64,000 bases of DNA from Hemileia vastatrix (lineage: Eukaryota > Basidiomycota > Pucciniomycetes > Pucciniales > Zaghouaniaceae): positions 17,114,606 through 17,178,605 of the forward strand of contig JASXTE010000001.1 of assembly GCA_030280995.1 (NCBI GenBank), read 5' to 3'. Under the pieces are notes generated by a model, which ran no database searches, had not been told where the DNA came from, and was given only the letters and a program-made list of their open reading frames with translations. The position numbers and the translations under genes were made by a program. Position 1 is the stretch's first letter; every line of letters starts with the position of its first letter. This document shows positions 33,679 through 44,867 of this stretch, piece by piece.

Positions 33679-34476
33679 ACGTGACACTCAAGGCAAAAGC
33701 AGCTCATTAAATCAATAATACAGAGGTCTAAATCCATACTTGAAGTGCAGAAGGCAGTTCTACATAGCAACTGCAACTTTCCTTTGTGTACTCAATATTC
33801 AACCACGCTAGTCTAAACTCTAAATCTAAATTAGTCAATCTCTCAATAGTGTGTGTTAGTCTTTTCCTCAATAAGCAATGCACAGCACCATAGTCAATGT
33901 AATAGTCCACTAAAAGGTTTATTAAGTATCTGTGGATTATTAAAAGGGGTAGTGAGCATGTACAGAATGGTATGTGGATGATTAAAGGGTTAACAGATGT
34001 TAGTGAGGAGGGTCCAGGTGTAACGGGTGTAATTTTGGTGGTCTGTGGTGTGCCCAATGATGGATGGGTATGAGGTCAATGCGAGGAGGAGTAATAGGTA
34101 TAAAAGGGGTTGGATTTTGGTTTGACGTTTCTTTAGAATTAATTTATAAAACGTATATATAGTAGATAGTGGTAAAGCCCCAGGTTAAATCATTATTATT
34201 GTATCTTTCCTTATTTTCTCAGTAATCATTTCTCAATCCTAAATCTTTGATTATTGAGTTTCTAACCCTTTGTGAGATCTTAAGAATATTAATATTACCC
34301 TTAAATTATATTAGAATTCTTCTCGAACATATCTCAAAGCAGTAGCTCTTCCTTCAAGTCATCTTTGTATCACTTCCTCGAACATTTCCTCTGTGCCTCA
34401 AAGAATTTTCTGAACTCCTCCCTCCATCTCACTTTCAGGAAAACCCTCAACCTTGTGCATAGGTCTTCCAGTGACA
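33679..34476 (+). repeat. Main part of the D 5' LTR (split by E)
   Basis: It continues the 15 bases at 23371-23385 after the duplicated ACGT. It matches 41299-42103 and ends GTGACA at 34476. Small differences from the 3' LTR are visible, so D is older than E. Confidence 0.9.
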
Positions 34477-34551
34477 GTATAATTTAATTCTCTGTAGTTC
34501 TTATTCTTTGCACTACTACGTCCTTTTTCAGGTGTTTTATAAATTTATAAA

Positions 34552-35049
34552 ATGGCACCTGTTCAAGGCACTCCTCCTACAGGTGCTACTACTAGAGCTC
34601 GCTCCAGAGGCAGGCCAACAGCCACACGGCCTGTTTCCCGCACTCACTCCTTGGAACCTCTCGACCTTAGGAAACAGGGACATTCTGTCCAATCTGTAGA
34701 AGACATCCCCCAGGATTTTGATGATTCCAGCGAGGAAGAAGAAGGAGAGGATACGATGCATGAGGCACCATCTGCCCCTGCTACTCACCCTTCTGGTCAA
34801 CCTTTGGAACCTGGACTATCTAATTTGCTGGAGGACTTCATGAAACTTTTCATGAAAACACTTTCCAATCCAATGTCTTCGGAGGAATCTAAATTCAAAA
34901 CTCCTTCCATGAATCTCCTGATAAATTCAACAGAGAACATCCAGACAGATTGTGGCCCTTCTTGCAAACCTGCAAGCTCCTGTTCCATAATGACCCTCAA
35001 ACCTTCAATAATGACCGATCAAAGGTTGTTTACGCTTCTTCATTCCTAG
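34552..35049 (+). CDS. Element D gag N-terminal segment
   Basis: It starts MAPVQGTPPTG and is Arg-rich, then acidic (EEEEGEDTMHEAP). The true protein should switch frame after about SKFKTPSMN to reach the capsid frame below. The rest of this frame, to 35049, is probably not translated product. Element A shows the same frame offset. Confidence 0.6.
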   Translation: MAPVQGTPPTGATTRARSRGRPTATRPVSRTHSLEPLDLRKQGHSVQSVEDIPQDFDDSSEEEEGEDTMHEAPSAPATHPSGQPLEPGLSNLLEDFMKLFMKTLSNPMSSEESKFKTPSMNLLINSTENIQTDCGPSCKPASSCSIMTLKPSIMTDQRLFTLLHS

Positions 35050-35738
35050 CCGGAAAAGCAGCAAGATGGTTCAAACCTTATCTTCTCATGCTCTCTTTTA
35101 CCAAAACCCACTTACTTATTAATAACTGGGAAATGTTCGAAGACCAACTCTTCACGTTGTTTGGTGACCCTAATGAAACTGGCAACGCAGAAATTGATCT
35201 TTATTTTCTTCGCATGAGTGATAATGGTAAAGCCTCTGAATATATTTTGAACTTCAGAGCACTTCAAACTCAAGTAGGTTGGAATGATGCTACCCTCAAG
35301 TATCATTTCAAAAAAGGACTTCCTTCAATGATTCTGGATCAATTAAATCTTCATGGTCAGAAGATGACTACCTTAAGGGATTTAATGGATCAAACCCTGG
35401 AACTCGACGGCCTTTACCAAGGATGACTAAAACATCATCAATACGCCAACAAATCTCAAGGCCTAAATTTGAAATCGGGACCTTCTTCACACCCACGGAC
35501 AACTCAATCCTCCTCGACTCAATCCAAACCCAATAAGGAAAAGGACAAACCTCGACCAAAAGGCTTGACCCCAGTCGATATCAGTAAGGTACTTGATCCA
35601 AAAGGGGAACTTGAAGAAGCTGAGAGGAAGAGGCGAGCAGATAATGGGTTATTTATGTATTTTGGGGGTAAGCACAAGCTAGAAAATTTTGTGAAGTTGA
35701 AGGAAAGAGAAGTTACTAGTTCAAGGTCAAAAAACTAG
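34950..35738 (+). pseudogene. Element D gag capsid and degenerate zinc knuckle
   Basis: The capsid reads WPFLQTCKLLFHNDP, YASSFLAGKAARWFKPYL and FRALQTQVGWNDATLKYHFK. A TGA at about 35424 breaks it, then 35469-35738 continues with the basic region. The zinc knuckle reads FMYFGGKHKLENF. Only the His of the CCHC motif is left, whereas element A keeps all four ligands. Confidence 0.78.
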
Positions 35739-35752
35739 TAGATAGTTTACTT

Positions 35753-35956
35753 GTGTGCAAAGCAAACTATCTTATCTCGCCCAGTGCACAGAACCTCCAT
35801 GTTTTAAGGACTGGAGTTGCCTTAAACCGCTTGAGATTCATTCTTTTCAAGGAGGATATCCCCTTCAGTTGTCTTATAGACTCTGCAGCTTCAATTTCTT
35901 TTGTTAGTTTATCTCTTGCCAAGAAGTTACAACTGACATTTACAGATATCGATTGA
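35753..35956 (+). CDS. Element D aspartic protease segment
   Basis: It is almost identical to the element A protease (CLIDSAASISF, Gly to Ala). It overlaps the pol frame by the four bases TTGA at 35953-35956. Confidence 0.65.
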   Translation: MCKANYLISPSAQNLHVLRTGVALNRLRFILFKEDIPFSCLIDSAASISFVSLSLAKKLQLTFTDID

Positions 35957-38900
35957 ACTCCAATTTACTTGGTCAATCAGAGGAACCCAAATATTGGGTA
36001 AGTAAGAATGTTTTATGTTTTTTCAACTTTCCGAACTTTCCCCCCTTCGAGTGGGAATTATCAGTCTTGGACGCCCCAAGGATGGACGATACCATTCTTG
36101 GCCATGACTTTTTAATGCATTGGAATCCTGAAATTGATTGGACACAGGGATTGATCACCCCACGCAATAAGTATATTTCTGATTCTTCAATGCAGGTCAA
36201 TAGGGAGTTAAACAACCTGCCTGACAATGTCCTGCTAGAGGACAAATCTCTGCCAGATGACTTGAAAGCATCTGATCTTTCTCTAAATGAGCAATTGGCT
36301 AACCCTTCTAGCTCGATGACTTCACTTGAAGAGGATTTAAATTGCCTCAAAGTAATCAAATTATGCTCTCTCAATTCTGGTCTTCCCTCAACAGATTCTC
36401 TCAAAGATGATGAGGATGACCAAATCAACGTTGAAGCCATTAAATCAACTCTACCAGAAATCTATCATGATTTCCTTGATGTTTTCTCAATCCGCAAGGC
36501 CAATAAGTTACCACCTCATTGACCCTACAACCATCAAATAGAGTTAATAGGTCCAGTACCTCTGGCAGGTCCTGTCTATTTGTTGTCAAAGGACAAATCT
36601 CAAGTTCTTGGAGACTACATTGCAGAGAATGTAGCCAAAGGTTTCATCAGAGCCAGTAAATCTCCAACCGGCTCCCCTGTTCTTTTTGTAAAGAAAAAGG
36701 ATGGTAGCCTTAGGTTGTGTGTTGACTATAGAAAGCTAAATACAGTCACTAAGAAGAATGCATATCCTGTTCTTCCTATGTCATTGCTTCTTACCCTTTT
36801 CAATGGTGCTAATTTCTTTTCTAAAATTGATCTTAGAGACGCTTAAAATCTTATTCGCATTGTGGAAGGTCATGAACCACTGACTGCAATGCACACTAGA
36901 TTTGGTATTTTTGAATATTTAGTTATGCCTTTTGGATTGTGCAACGCACCATCAACTTTTCAAACTTTTGTCAATGACATCTTTCAAGATGTTGTCAAAA
37001 AATTTGTTGTCGTCTATTTAGATGATATTTTAATTTTCTTGAAGACACTAGATGAACATATTCATCATTTTTGACAGGCTCTAAATTGACTTCGAGATCA
37101 TGGTCTCTACGCCAAGCACAATAAATGCGAATTCCATCTTAAATCAATTGATTTTTTGGGTTTTAAGTTATCCACTGATGGTTTAGTCATGGACAACAAA
37201 AAGGTCCAAAAAGTCCTGATATGACCTGAGCCCAAAACTGTTAAATCCCAACAAGAATTTTTGGTTTTTGCAAATTTCTATAGAAGATTTATTAAAGATT
37301 ACTCTAAAAATATTTCCAATCTTACTTCTCTTCCTAGAAAAGATATTCCTTTTGTTTTTTCTTCTACAGCACAAAAGGAATTCAAAACATTGAAGACTGC
37401 GTTCACCACAGCTCCAATTCTTCGACACTTTGATCTTTCTGCTTCAACAATAATCAAGACAGATGCGAGCGATTATGCTATCACAGGGGTTACTTCTCAA
37501 TTAAATCCTGAAACAAAATTGTTTCATCCTGTTTCTTTTGAGTCACACAAACTCATTGCAGCGGAATCAAATTATGAAATTCATGACAAAGAGCTTTTAG
37601 CTATTATTCATTGTCTTAAAAAATGGCACTCTTTTCTTCTCATCCTAGATAGTCCTTTTCAAATTCTAACAGACCATAATGCTTTGAAATACTTTATGTC
37701 TTCCAAAGTGTTAACCAGGCGTCAAGCCAGGTGGGCTGAATTTCTGTCTGAATTTCCTTTTTCTATTTCCTATCGCCCAGGTAAGAACTGCATTGTCCCA
37801 TATATCTTGTCACGTTGGGAAGACGTTTACCCACAGTGGGGGGAGGCATTTGCTGACAAGAACCCAGCAAATGTGAAATTAATTTTCAATGAATCAATTT
37901 TAACGACACATCAACTTAATTTGATGACAATTAAATCTTTTCAAAATCCACTATCCAAAATCCTCGAAGCTCAGTCGAAGGAAAATTATTGATTAGGGTT
38001 AAAAGACAAAATACTTTCAAATAAAGGGGCCAAAATATTTAGTATTGAATCAGGTCTATTAGTTTTTGAAGGTAGAGTAGTCATACCTGACAAAAATGAG
38101 ATAAAATTATGGATTTTCAATAGTCAACATGATTCTCCATTAGCTGGTCATTTTGGGGTTGATAAAACCTACCAGTTAATAGCAAGGGATTTCTTCTGGC
38201 CATGAATTACCAGAGAAGTCAAGGCCTAAATAAGAGCTTGTTACAACTGTAATAAGAATAAGGCTCCCCATCATCGGAAGCATGGGTTGCTTCAACCACT
38301 TCCTATTCCCTCTAAACCTTGGGAATCTTTATCAATGGATTTCATTTCTCAAATTCCTCTTTCTAATAATTTTGATGCTATATTAGTAATAGTAGATAGA
38401 TTTTAAAAAATGTATATTTTTATTAAAACCACTACTACTGCTACAGCAGAAGATTTGTCAAAATTGTTTCTAGAATATGTATTTTCAAAACATGGCTTAC
38501 ATAATGATATTATTTCAGATAGAGGCTTGTTTTTTGTATCCACATTCTGGACTCAACTGTGTCGACAACTCAATATCACAAGGAATCTCTCCACAGCCTA
38601 TCATCCTGAAACCGATGGGCAAACCGAAAGGGTCAATCAAATCCTCAAACAATACCTTTGAATGTATGTCAGTTACCAACAAGACGATTGGACCATATGG
38701 TTACCATTGGCCGAATTTGCTTATAATAACTCGAATCATTCTTTGACATGACAATCTCCTTTTGAAACTGTTTATGGAAAGCATCCTTGATTCAACTCAA
38801 TCCACGTAGGAACTAGTCATCCTGCTGAACATTATCTTTGAACCATATCATGACTCCAAGAATAACTTAAATCAAATTTGGAATTAGCGATTGGAAGGTA

Positions 38901-39380
38901 CAAGGATCAGGCCAACAAACATTGAAAATCTGCTCCTTCTTTTAAACCAGGTAAGAAAGTATGGCTTGATGCACAGAACATTTGAACGACTCGACCATCA
39001 AAGAAACTGGCTGAAAAATGCTTGGGACCATTCAAAATCGACTCTGAAGTCTCTAAAACTTCATCTCGACTCAAGCTACCTTCTAAATGGCAGGCTATTC
39101 ACCCTGTTTTTCACGTATCTCTCCTGGAACTGGCTCGAGAAACATACCTGGGCAGGAACCAACCTCACCGGAACCGGTCGAAGTAGAAGACCATCTATAG
39201 TGGGAAGTAAGTCGTATCCTTGATTCAAGAATGCGCAAGGGGAAACTTCAATACCTCGTGGAATGGGTAGGCTTCCTCGATGATTCAGAAAAAACATCCT
39301 AGGAACCAGCCATAAATGTTTCTAACGCCCCTGAACTCCTAAAATCTTTTCATCCTAAATATCCTTCAAAAACAAAACCT
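35953..39380 (+). pseudogene. Element D pol: RT, RNase H, integrase, chromodomain
   Basis: The linker and RT start are in 35953-36522. RT continues in 36580-36846 ([11 protein letters not shown]) and 36862-37074 (FGLCNAPSTFQ, catalytic [10 protein letters not shown]). The RT end and RNase H are in 37261-37992 (IKTDASDYAITG, HDKELLAIIH). Integrase follows: HHCC zinc site near 38140-38250 (AGHFG, CYNC), core Asp in MDFIS and SDRGL, and Glu in QTERVNQ (38410-38661). A GPF-like block lies near 39025, and a chromodomain (KGKLQYLVEWVGF) near 39235-39340. More than ten stops break it. Chromodomains direct some Ty3 integrases to heterochromatin. Confidence 0.88.
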
Positions 39381-40370
39381 TAAAACTCTCTTTTATTTTT
39401 TCGCCTCTCTTTTTTTCTTTTCTTTCTCTTTTCCTTCTTCTCTTTAAAATCTAAAACATCTTTACCTCTAAAAAAATTCCTTATTCTTTGTTTTCTTTTC
39501 TTCTTTCTTCTTTTTACTTTCAAAAGTTTTTTCAACCTTCTTTAAAATAAAATAAATTAAATTAAATTAAAATTAAAATAAATTAAAATAAAATAAAGTA
39601 AAATTAAATTAAATAAAAATTAAAACAAAACAAATAAAAAATTCATAAAAACCTTTTAAAATTTCTTTTATTTTCTTTTCTTTTCAAATTTTCTATATAC
39701 ATTCTTTCCTTAAAAATTTCTTTTCCTGGAACTATCAAAATTTTTCACAAACGCAACACAACAATCTTTCTCAAATTTCACTTCAACCTCTAAATCTATC
39801 TTTTAAAATTTCTTTTAACAAATTACTTCTTTCTTTCAAGTTCTTTTTTTAAAATTATTTCTTCTCTTCTTTTCTTTCTTTCTCTTCAAATAACCAAAAA
39901 TTTCAATAAATAAAATTTCACAAATAAAATTTTTTTTCTTTCTCTCATTAAATTTTCATTTCAAATTTTGTTTCAATCAACTATATTTTTTTTCTCTTCT
40001 TCTTCTTATTTAAAATTTACTTTTCTTTCTTTTAAAAACTTAAAACTAAAATTTTTTTCTTGATTAAATATTTTTCCTTTCAAAATTTCAAAAAAAAATT
40101 TAAATTTTCTTTCTTTCTTTTCCTTTTCTTTTTCTCTCAAAATCTTATAAAATAAATATTAAAATTTTAATTAAAACAACAAAATAAAATAAATAAATAT
40201 ACAAATTGTTCTACTTTTCTTTTCCTCTTTCTCTTTTTTTTTTCTTCTGTCTGCCATTTAAATTTTCTCCTTTATTTTCTCTCAAACCAATCTCTTCATT
40301 TTTTCCAAAACCTTTCTAATTTCCTCTCTGCATTTCTTAAAACCCCCCTCCTCTCCTACCGGTACCACTT
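39381..40370. repeat. Long strand-asymmetric pyrimidine tract in D
   Basis: About 1 kb is dominated by T and C on the plus strand (TTCTTTTCTTTCTC-like), with A-rich patches (39540-39640, 40150-40205). It separates integrase from the convergent antisense gene. No open frame of interest. It may act as a transcription barrier between two converging units, but that is a guess. Confidence 0.6.
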
Positions 40371-40432
40371 CCCCAATTTCCAGTAATTCTTTGGCCACGT
40401 CAAACAAGGCAGCATCAACAATATTATTGACT

Positions 40433-41197
40433 TCACCGCTTAAATCTTTGATGAATCAAGTTCTTCGACCATACCTGGTCAAGAGTCTCTTTGTTGTCCT
40501 CCCTCAAATCAACCACTGGTTGATTTGCCTCAACTGGCAGCAATGGCGCAGCTTCCACATTTGGAACTTCTGCGATAACATCTGAATTCTAAAAACAAGA
40601 TCATCAGTAACAAAATTTCTAAAATAACAAGAAGAAGGGACTTACTTTGAATAATGGGTCAGCTTCTAAGAATAATTTTGGGGTGACTTCCACCGCCACT
40701 TCTTTCTCCTCTTCATCATCCTCGATGACCACCCACCGCTTCTTTGGCATCTGTCTTGAGATGGAGACTTCATCCTCATCCTCTTCAACTAATTCATCTA
40801 CCTCTTCTTCGACCCCTTGTTTCTTAATTGTGGCCTGGGTTACCCAGGTTGCCACGGTATCTTCAACTTCCTCCTCGGTCTCTCCCACCGACTTATCATC
40901 CCCAATTGATACATCCCAAATATCTTTGACCACCTCTTTGGTTTTTGGTATTACCCAATATTTGGTTTTTGTAAATCAATGCTCGATGTCCGCATTTTTA
41001 GACAAGGCATCACATGCCACCCGTCTCCAATGGCAAAACTTGCATTTCTGGAGAGGACCTCATGTCTCCGTGCTTTCAACACAGAAGTATTCCATTGACT
41101 CTCAGGCCGTGCAGGCTTGGGAATACTGCCGGGTAATGATTCCACCATCCGCTTTAGGGTGTGGCGGCGTGGGAGTTGGGGTAGGACAATTTAACAT
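40433..41197 (-). pseudogene. Antisense gene of element D: spliced Zn2Cys6-like protein, decayed
   Basis: Exon 1 is 41197-40646 (184 codons). The intron is 40645-40589 (57 bp, GTAAGT to TTTTTAG, with CTGATGAT as branch-like site). Exon 2 is 40588-40433. Splicing is phase 0 and in frame, giving 235 residues. Cysteines 29, (32), 39, 52, 55 and 62 follow CX2CX6CX12CX2CX6C. Codon 32, where the second Cys is expected, is TGA, and stops also occur at codon 46 and just after ADIEH. The second half, CKFCHWRRVAC, is basic. An acidic middle (EEEVEDTVATW, EEDEDEVS) follows. The ATG lies 98 bp from the 3' LTR. Confidence 0.7.
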
Positions 41198-41294
41198 AAT
41201 AAATTATAAAGTAATTAAAGTAAGAAGGGAGGGAAAGTAGTGTGGGAATTATGTCTCACACTCAACAGAGCTCGCATTTTTATACCCGGGCATC

Positions 41295-42103
41295 TGTCAT
41301 GAGCCACGTTACACTCGAGGCAAAAGCAGCTCATTAAGTCAATAATACAGAGGTCTAAATCCATACTCAAAGTGCAGAAAGCAATTCTACATAGCAACTG
41401 CAACTTTCCTTTGTGTACTTACTATTTAACCGCGCTAGTCTAGACTCTAAATCTAAATTAGTCAATCTCTCAATAATGTGTGTTAGTCTTTTCCTCAATA
41501 AGTGACGCACAGCACAATAGTCAATGTAATAGTCCGCTAAAAGGTTTATTAAGTATCTGTGGATTATTAAAAGGGGTAGTGAGCATGGACAGAATGGTTA
41601 GTGGAGGATTAAAGGGTTAAAGGATGTTAGTGAGGAGGGTCCAGGTGTAATGGGTGTAATTTTGGTGGTCTGTGGTGTGCGGAATGATGGATTGGTATGA
41701 GGTCAATGAAAGGAGGAGTAATAGATATAAAAGGGGTTGGATTTTGGTTTGACGTTTCTTTAGAATTAATTTATAAAACGTATATATATTAAATAGTGGT
41801 AAAGCCCCAAGTTAAATCATTATTATTGTATCTTTCCTTATTTTCTCAGTAATCATTTCTCAATCCTAAATCTTTGATTATTGAGTTTCTAACCCTTTGT
41901 GAGATCTTAAGAATATTAATATTACCCTTAAATTATATTAGAATTCTTCTCAAAAATATCTCAAAGCAGTAGCTCTTCCTTCAAGTCATCTTTGAATCAC
42001 TTCCTCAAACATTTCCTCTGTGCCTCAAAGAAGTTTCTAAACTTCTCCCTCCATCTCACTTTCAGGAACACCCTTGACCTTGTGCGTAGGTCCTCCGGTG
42101 ACA
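41295..42103 (+). repeat. 3' LTR of element D
   Basis: This 809-bp LTR begins TGTCATGAGCC and ends GGTGACA, followed by CTCTC. It pairs with the split 5' LTR and with the element A LTR. Confidence 0.92.
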
Positions 42104-43580
42104 CTCTCAGAATTTCTTGCCAATTACTACACACATGAGAATATACAAGTATGTTAGAATTCCATTTGGCCCTAAAAATTCTCCTTCAGTTTTCCAAAAA
42201 GTGATGGATAATACTTTTCATCAAGAAATAATTGAAGGATGGTTAATGGTCTATATTGATGACATCATAGATTTTTCAAAAACCTTTGATGAGCACATCA
42301 ATCACTTGAATAGAGTTTTTCAGAAAATGGATGATATTAACATGACTTTATCTTTGAAAAAGTGTAAATTTGGCTTCCAATCCTTCAAACTTCTGGGTCA
42401 TGGTATGTCAGATTTACAAATTTGTGTAGATCAAAATAAAGATTCTGCAATTCAAAATGTGAAAACACCAACTTCTGTAAAAAAAAAATTCAAATTTTTT
42501 TGGGATTGTGTGGCTATTATAGACAGTATATAAAAAATTATCAAGTCATAACCTTACTTCTTACTAAATTAACAAGAAAAGATGTTGCTTTTATCTGGAA
42601 TAATGAATCACAGAGAGCCTTTAATAAATTGAAAAAAAATTTAATGTCTGCTCCAATTCTTGCTCTCCCAGATTTCAATAAAACTTTTTTAATCTACACA
42701 GATGCAAGTTTTGTTGAACTTGGAGCTGCTCTCCACCAAAAACAAATTATTAATGATAAAAATTCAGAGGTAGTTATTAGTTATATTTCAAGAAGCTTAA
42801 GAAATAGTGAATTGAAATATGTTACCACTCAGTTAGAGTGTTTAGCAGTTTTATGGACTTTGGAGAAGCTTCATTATTACTTAAATGACCTAAAATTTGA
42901 ACTGTTTACTGATTGTAGTGCAGTGAAATCTCTATTAAACCTAAAAACACCAAACAGACATATATTTAGGTGGAAAATAGATTTCCAGGAATATAGAGGA
43001 AGAATGACAATTATTCACAGAGCTGGAAATATTCATTCCAATTTAGATATGCTGTCTATATTTCCTCTGCCAAACAATGTCTCTAATCTAGACTATGTAC
43101 ACAAAGATGATACAATTCATATACAGGGTATATATATTGTTTATATGGAAAAGGAGTTATTACAATTAATTATTCATTAATATGAAAAACATTCTGACAT
43201 AAATAAACTATTTTCAATCTTAAATTATCCAAAGAATGCTTCAATTCAAGAATTAATAAAAACTCTCCCTCCAAATTACCAAAATACTTTGAATAAAGAG
43301 AAAAAATCCTATTTTCCCCAACCTCCTACTTAAACCTTATACTTCCAATGGTGACTTTTTTCCTAAAATAAAAGTTAGACCTAAGAAAAATCCTCAGGAA
43401 GTCACAGAAACTGCAGAAATTGACAAAATTCTGAATGATAGAATTATTACTTCTGAGAAAGGTACTGGATATTTATTGAGATATAAAAATAAATTATCTG
43501 AGAATGATATATGGATACCTGGAAAAGAAATTTCTAACCTCTCTAATCTTCTGAAAAAGTATAAAAATAGAAGATCATAG
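42104..43580 (+). pseudogene. Element C RT palm, RNase H and chromodomain; no integrase
   Basis: It resumes C after D: RT palm (YVRIPFGPKNSPSVFQ) with catalytic VYIDDIIDF (42117-42533). RNase H follows in 42500-43180 (FLIYTDASFVELGAAL, TQLECLAVLWTLEKLHYYL, then HRAGNIHSNLDMLS). A Lys-rich stretch of about 200 bp leads to a chromodomain-like block near 43420-43570 (KILNDRIITSEKGTGYLLRY, then NDIWIP). The 1 kb or more of integrase expected in between is absent. Confidence 0.8.
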
Positions 43581-43612
43581 CTTTTTTTTACTTTTTTTTT
43601 AGATTCAGGGAG

Positions 43613-44867
43613 TGTCAGCCAGGCTATACTGAGTGTCAAGTAAAATCTTATGTTAAAATACAATAAGAGACAAATTGAAATTAAATATATACAATCTAAA
43701 TACTATATTAAAATATAATTATATAACAATGTGTTTTAAAATAAATTGTTATATAAATTTTATTATTATATATACTGTATATACATTTAAATAAAATATA
43801 GAATTATATTCTATAGAAATGGTTGACATATTTTTTATGTACTCAATGATTATAAATTAATTGCAAATTATTATAATTAATAACATCAACTTATAATTTA
43901 ATTAGCTAATTATTTAATTATACACATTCAATCATAAAAATAAAATACTTCAAAATCAAAAGTTATTGAGAAGCTTTTGTACCCATAAAGGGATCAATAA
44001 ATAAATAATTAAATCAATTAAAGAAAGTAAACATTTAACTTGATTATTTTAATAAAATAATGAGTTTATTAAAATACTTACTTCTTTAAATTTCAATAAT
44101 TATTATACTAGTACAAGTAGTTAATTTAATTACTAAATATTGATTTAAGCCATATTAACTAAGTATATAATAACTTGTATGTCACACATAGTATAATTTT
44201 TATGTTTAACAAAAATTTGGATTTTTAATAAAATAACAAATTTTTTAATGTGTTTAGTATTACTATAGTTAAAAACTTGCTGTTTTATATCACTAAAGTA
44301 TCTTATATAATTACATTACACTGTTACAGGGTTCAAGGGGTGGATATAACAGGTCTTTTATTTCTCTTTTTGTAATTAATACCATAGTAACCTCATTTTA
44401 TTTGTTTCAATTAATATTACATTGTTTTCCTTCCTTATTTTTTGTATACACTTAGTAGTGTCTCAGAGTGCCTCATCTGCCTATGTAAAGTCTTTGGTTT
44501 CTCACTTTTTAGTCAGAATTACTTACACTACTTTACAATTCATAAATAAAATTTTTTGTTACAGCTTCTAGTATTTCTCTATCAAATTTATTATTGTGTT
44601 TAAAATACATAAATTCAGAAAACTAACTACATACAAGGTTGCTTTAAGAGTGGTTCAATTTTTTTATTTTTTTTGATATAGTAGAGAGAAATAAAATTAC
44701 TTACTTAATTTAAATAAACCCTTTATTCCCAATAGTTGTATTTGAAATTCCATAGTTTATTTATTAGTTTTAGTTATTCTTATAGTTTTTTCTTATTGAT
44801 CTCTTGTGTCCTCTTCTTCTTCCGTTTTTGTTTTATTTTTCTTCTGCATCTAGACCATAGGCCAGCA
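43613..44867 (+). repeat. 3' LTR of element C
   Basis: It begins TGTCAGCC and ends GGCCAGCA, followed by the GAATC duplication. It pairs with 17945-19189. The preceding bases (AGATTCAGGGAG) are a weak polypurine tract. Confidence 0.9.

Larger units (their letters stand above)
23371..42103 (+). mobile_element. Ty3/Gypsy element D with chromodomain and antisense gene, nested in C
   Basis: The 3' LTR is 41295-42103 (809 bp). The 5' LTR is split by E into 23371-23385 and 33683-34476, which also sum to 809 bp. The exact target duplication is CTCTC (23366-23370 and 42104-42108). The order is gag, protease, RT, RNase H, integrase, chromodomain, a pyrimidine tract of about 1 kb, then a minus-strand spliced gene beside the 3' LTR. 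Several stops make it non-functional. It is the same family as element A. Confidence 0.93.
17945..44867 (+). mobile_element. Ty3/Gypsy element C, integrase-less, nested in B
   Basis: LTRs at 17945-19189 and 43613-44867 begin TGTCAGCC and end CA. The 5-bp target duplication GAATC is exact (17940-17944 and 44868-44872). Gag, protease, RT, RNase H and a terminal chromodomain remain, all with stops. No HHCC zinc site or DDE integrase core is present between RNase H and the chromodomain. It belongs to a lineage distinct from both D/A and E/B. Element D splits its RT at 23371-42103. Confidence 0.9.

Noticed and set aside
40391..41240. Plus-strand Ser/Thr-rich frames in the D 3' region (40391-40585, 40647-41240)
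   Set aside because: They mirror the antisense Zn-cluster gene. The minus-strand reading has splice sites and cysteine spacing, and the plus-strand one has no motif.
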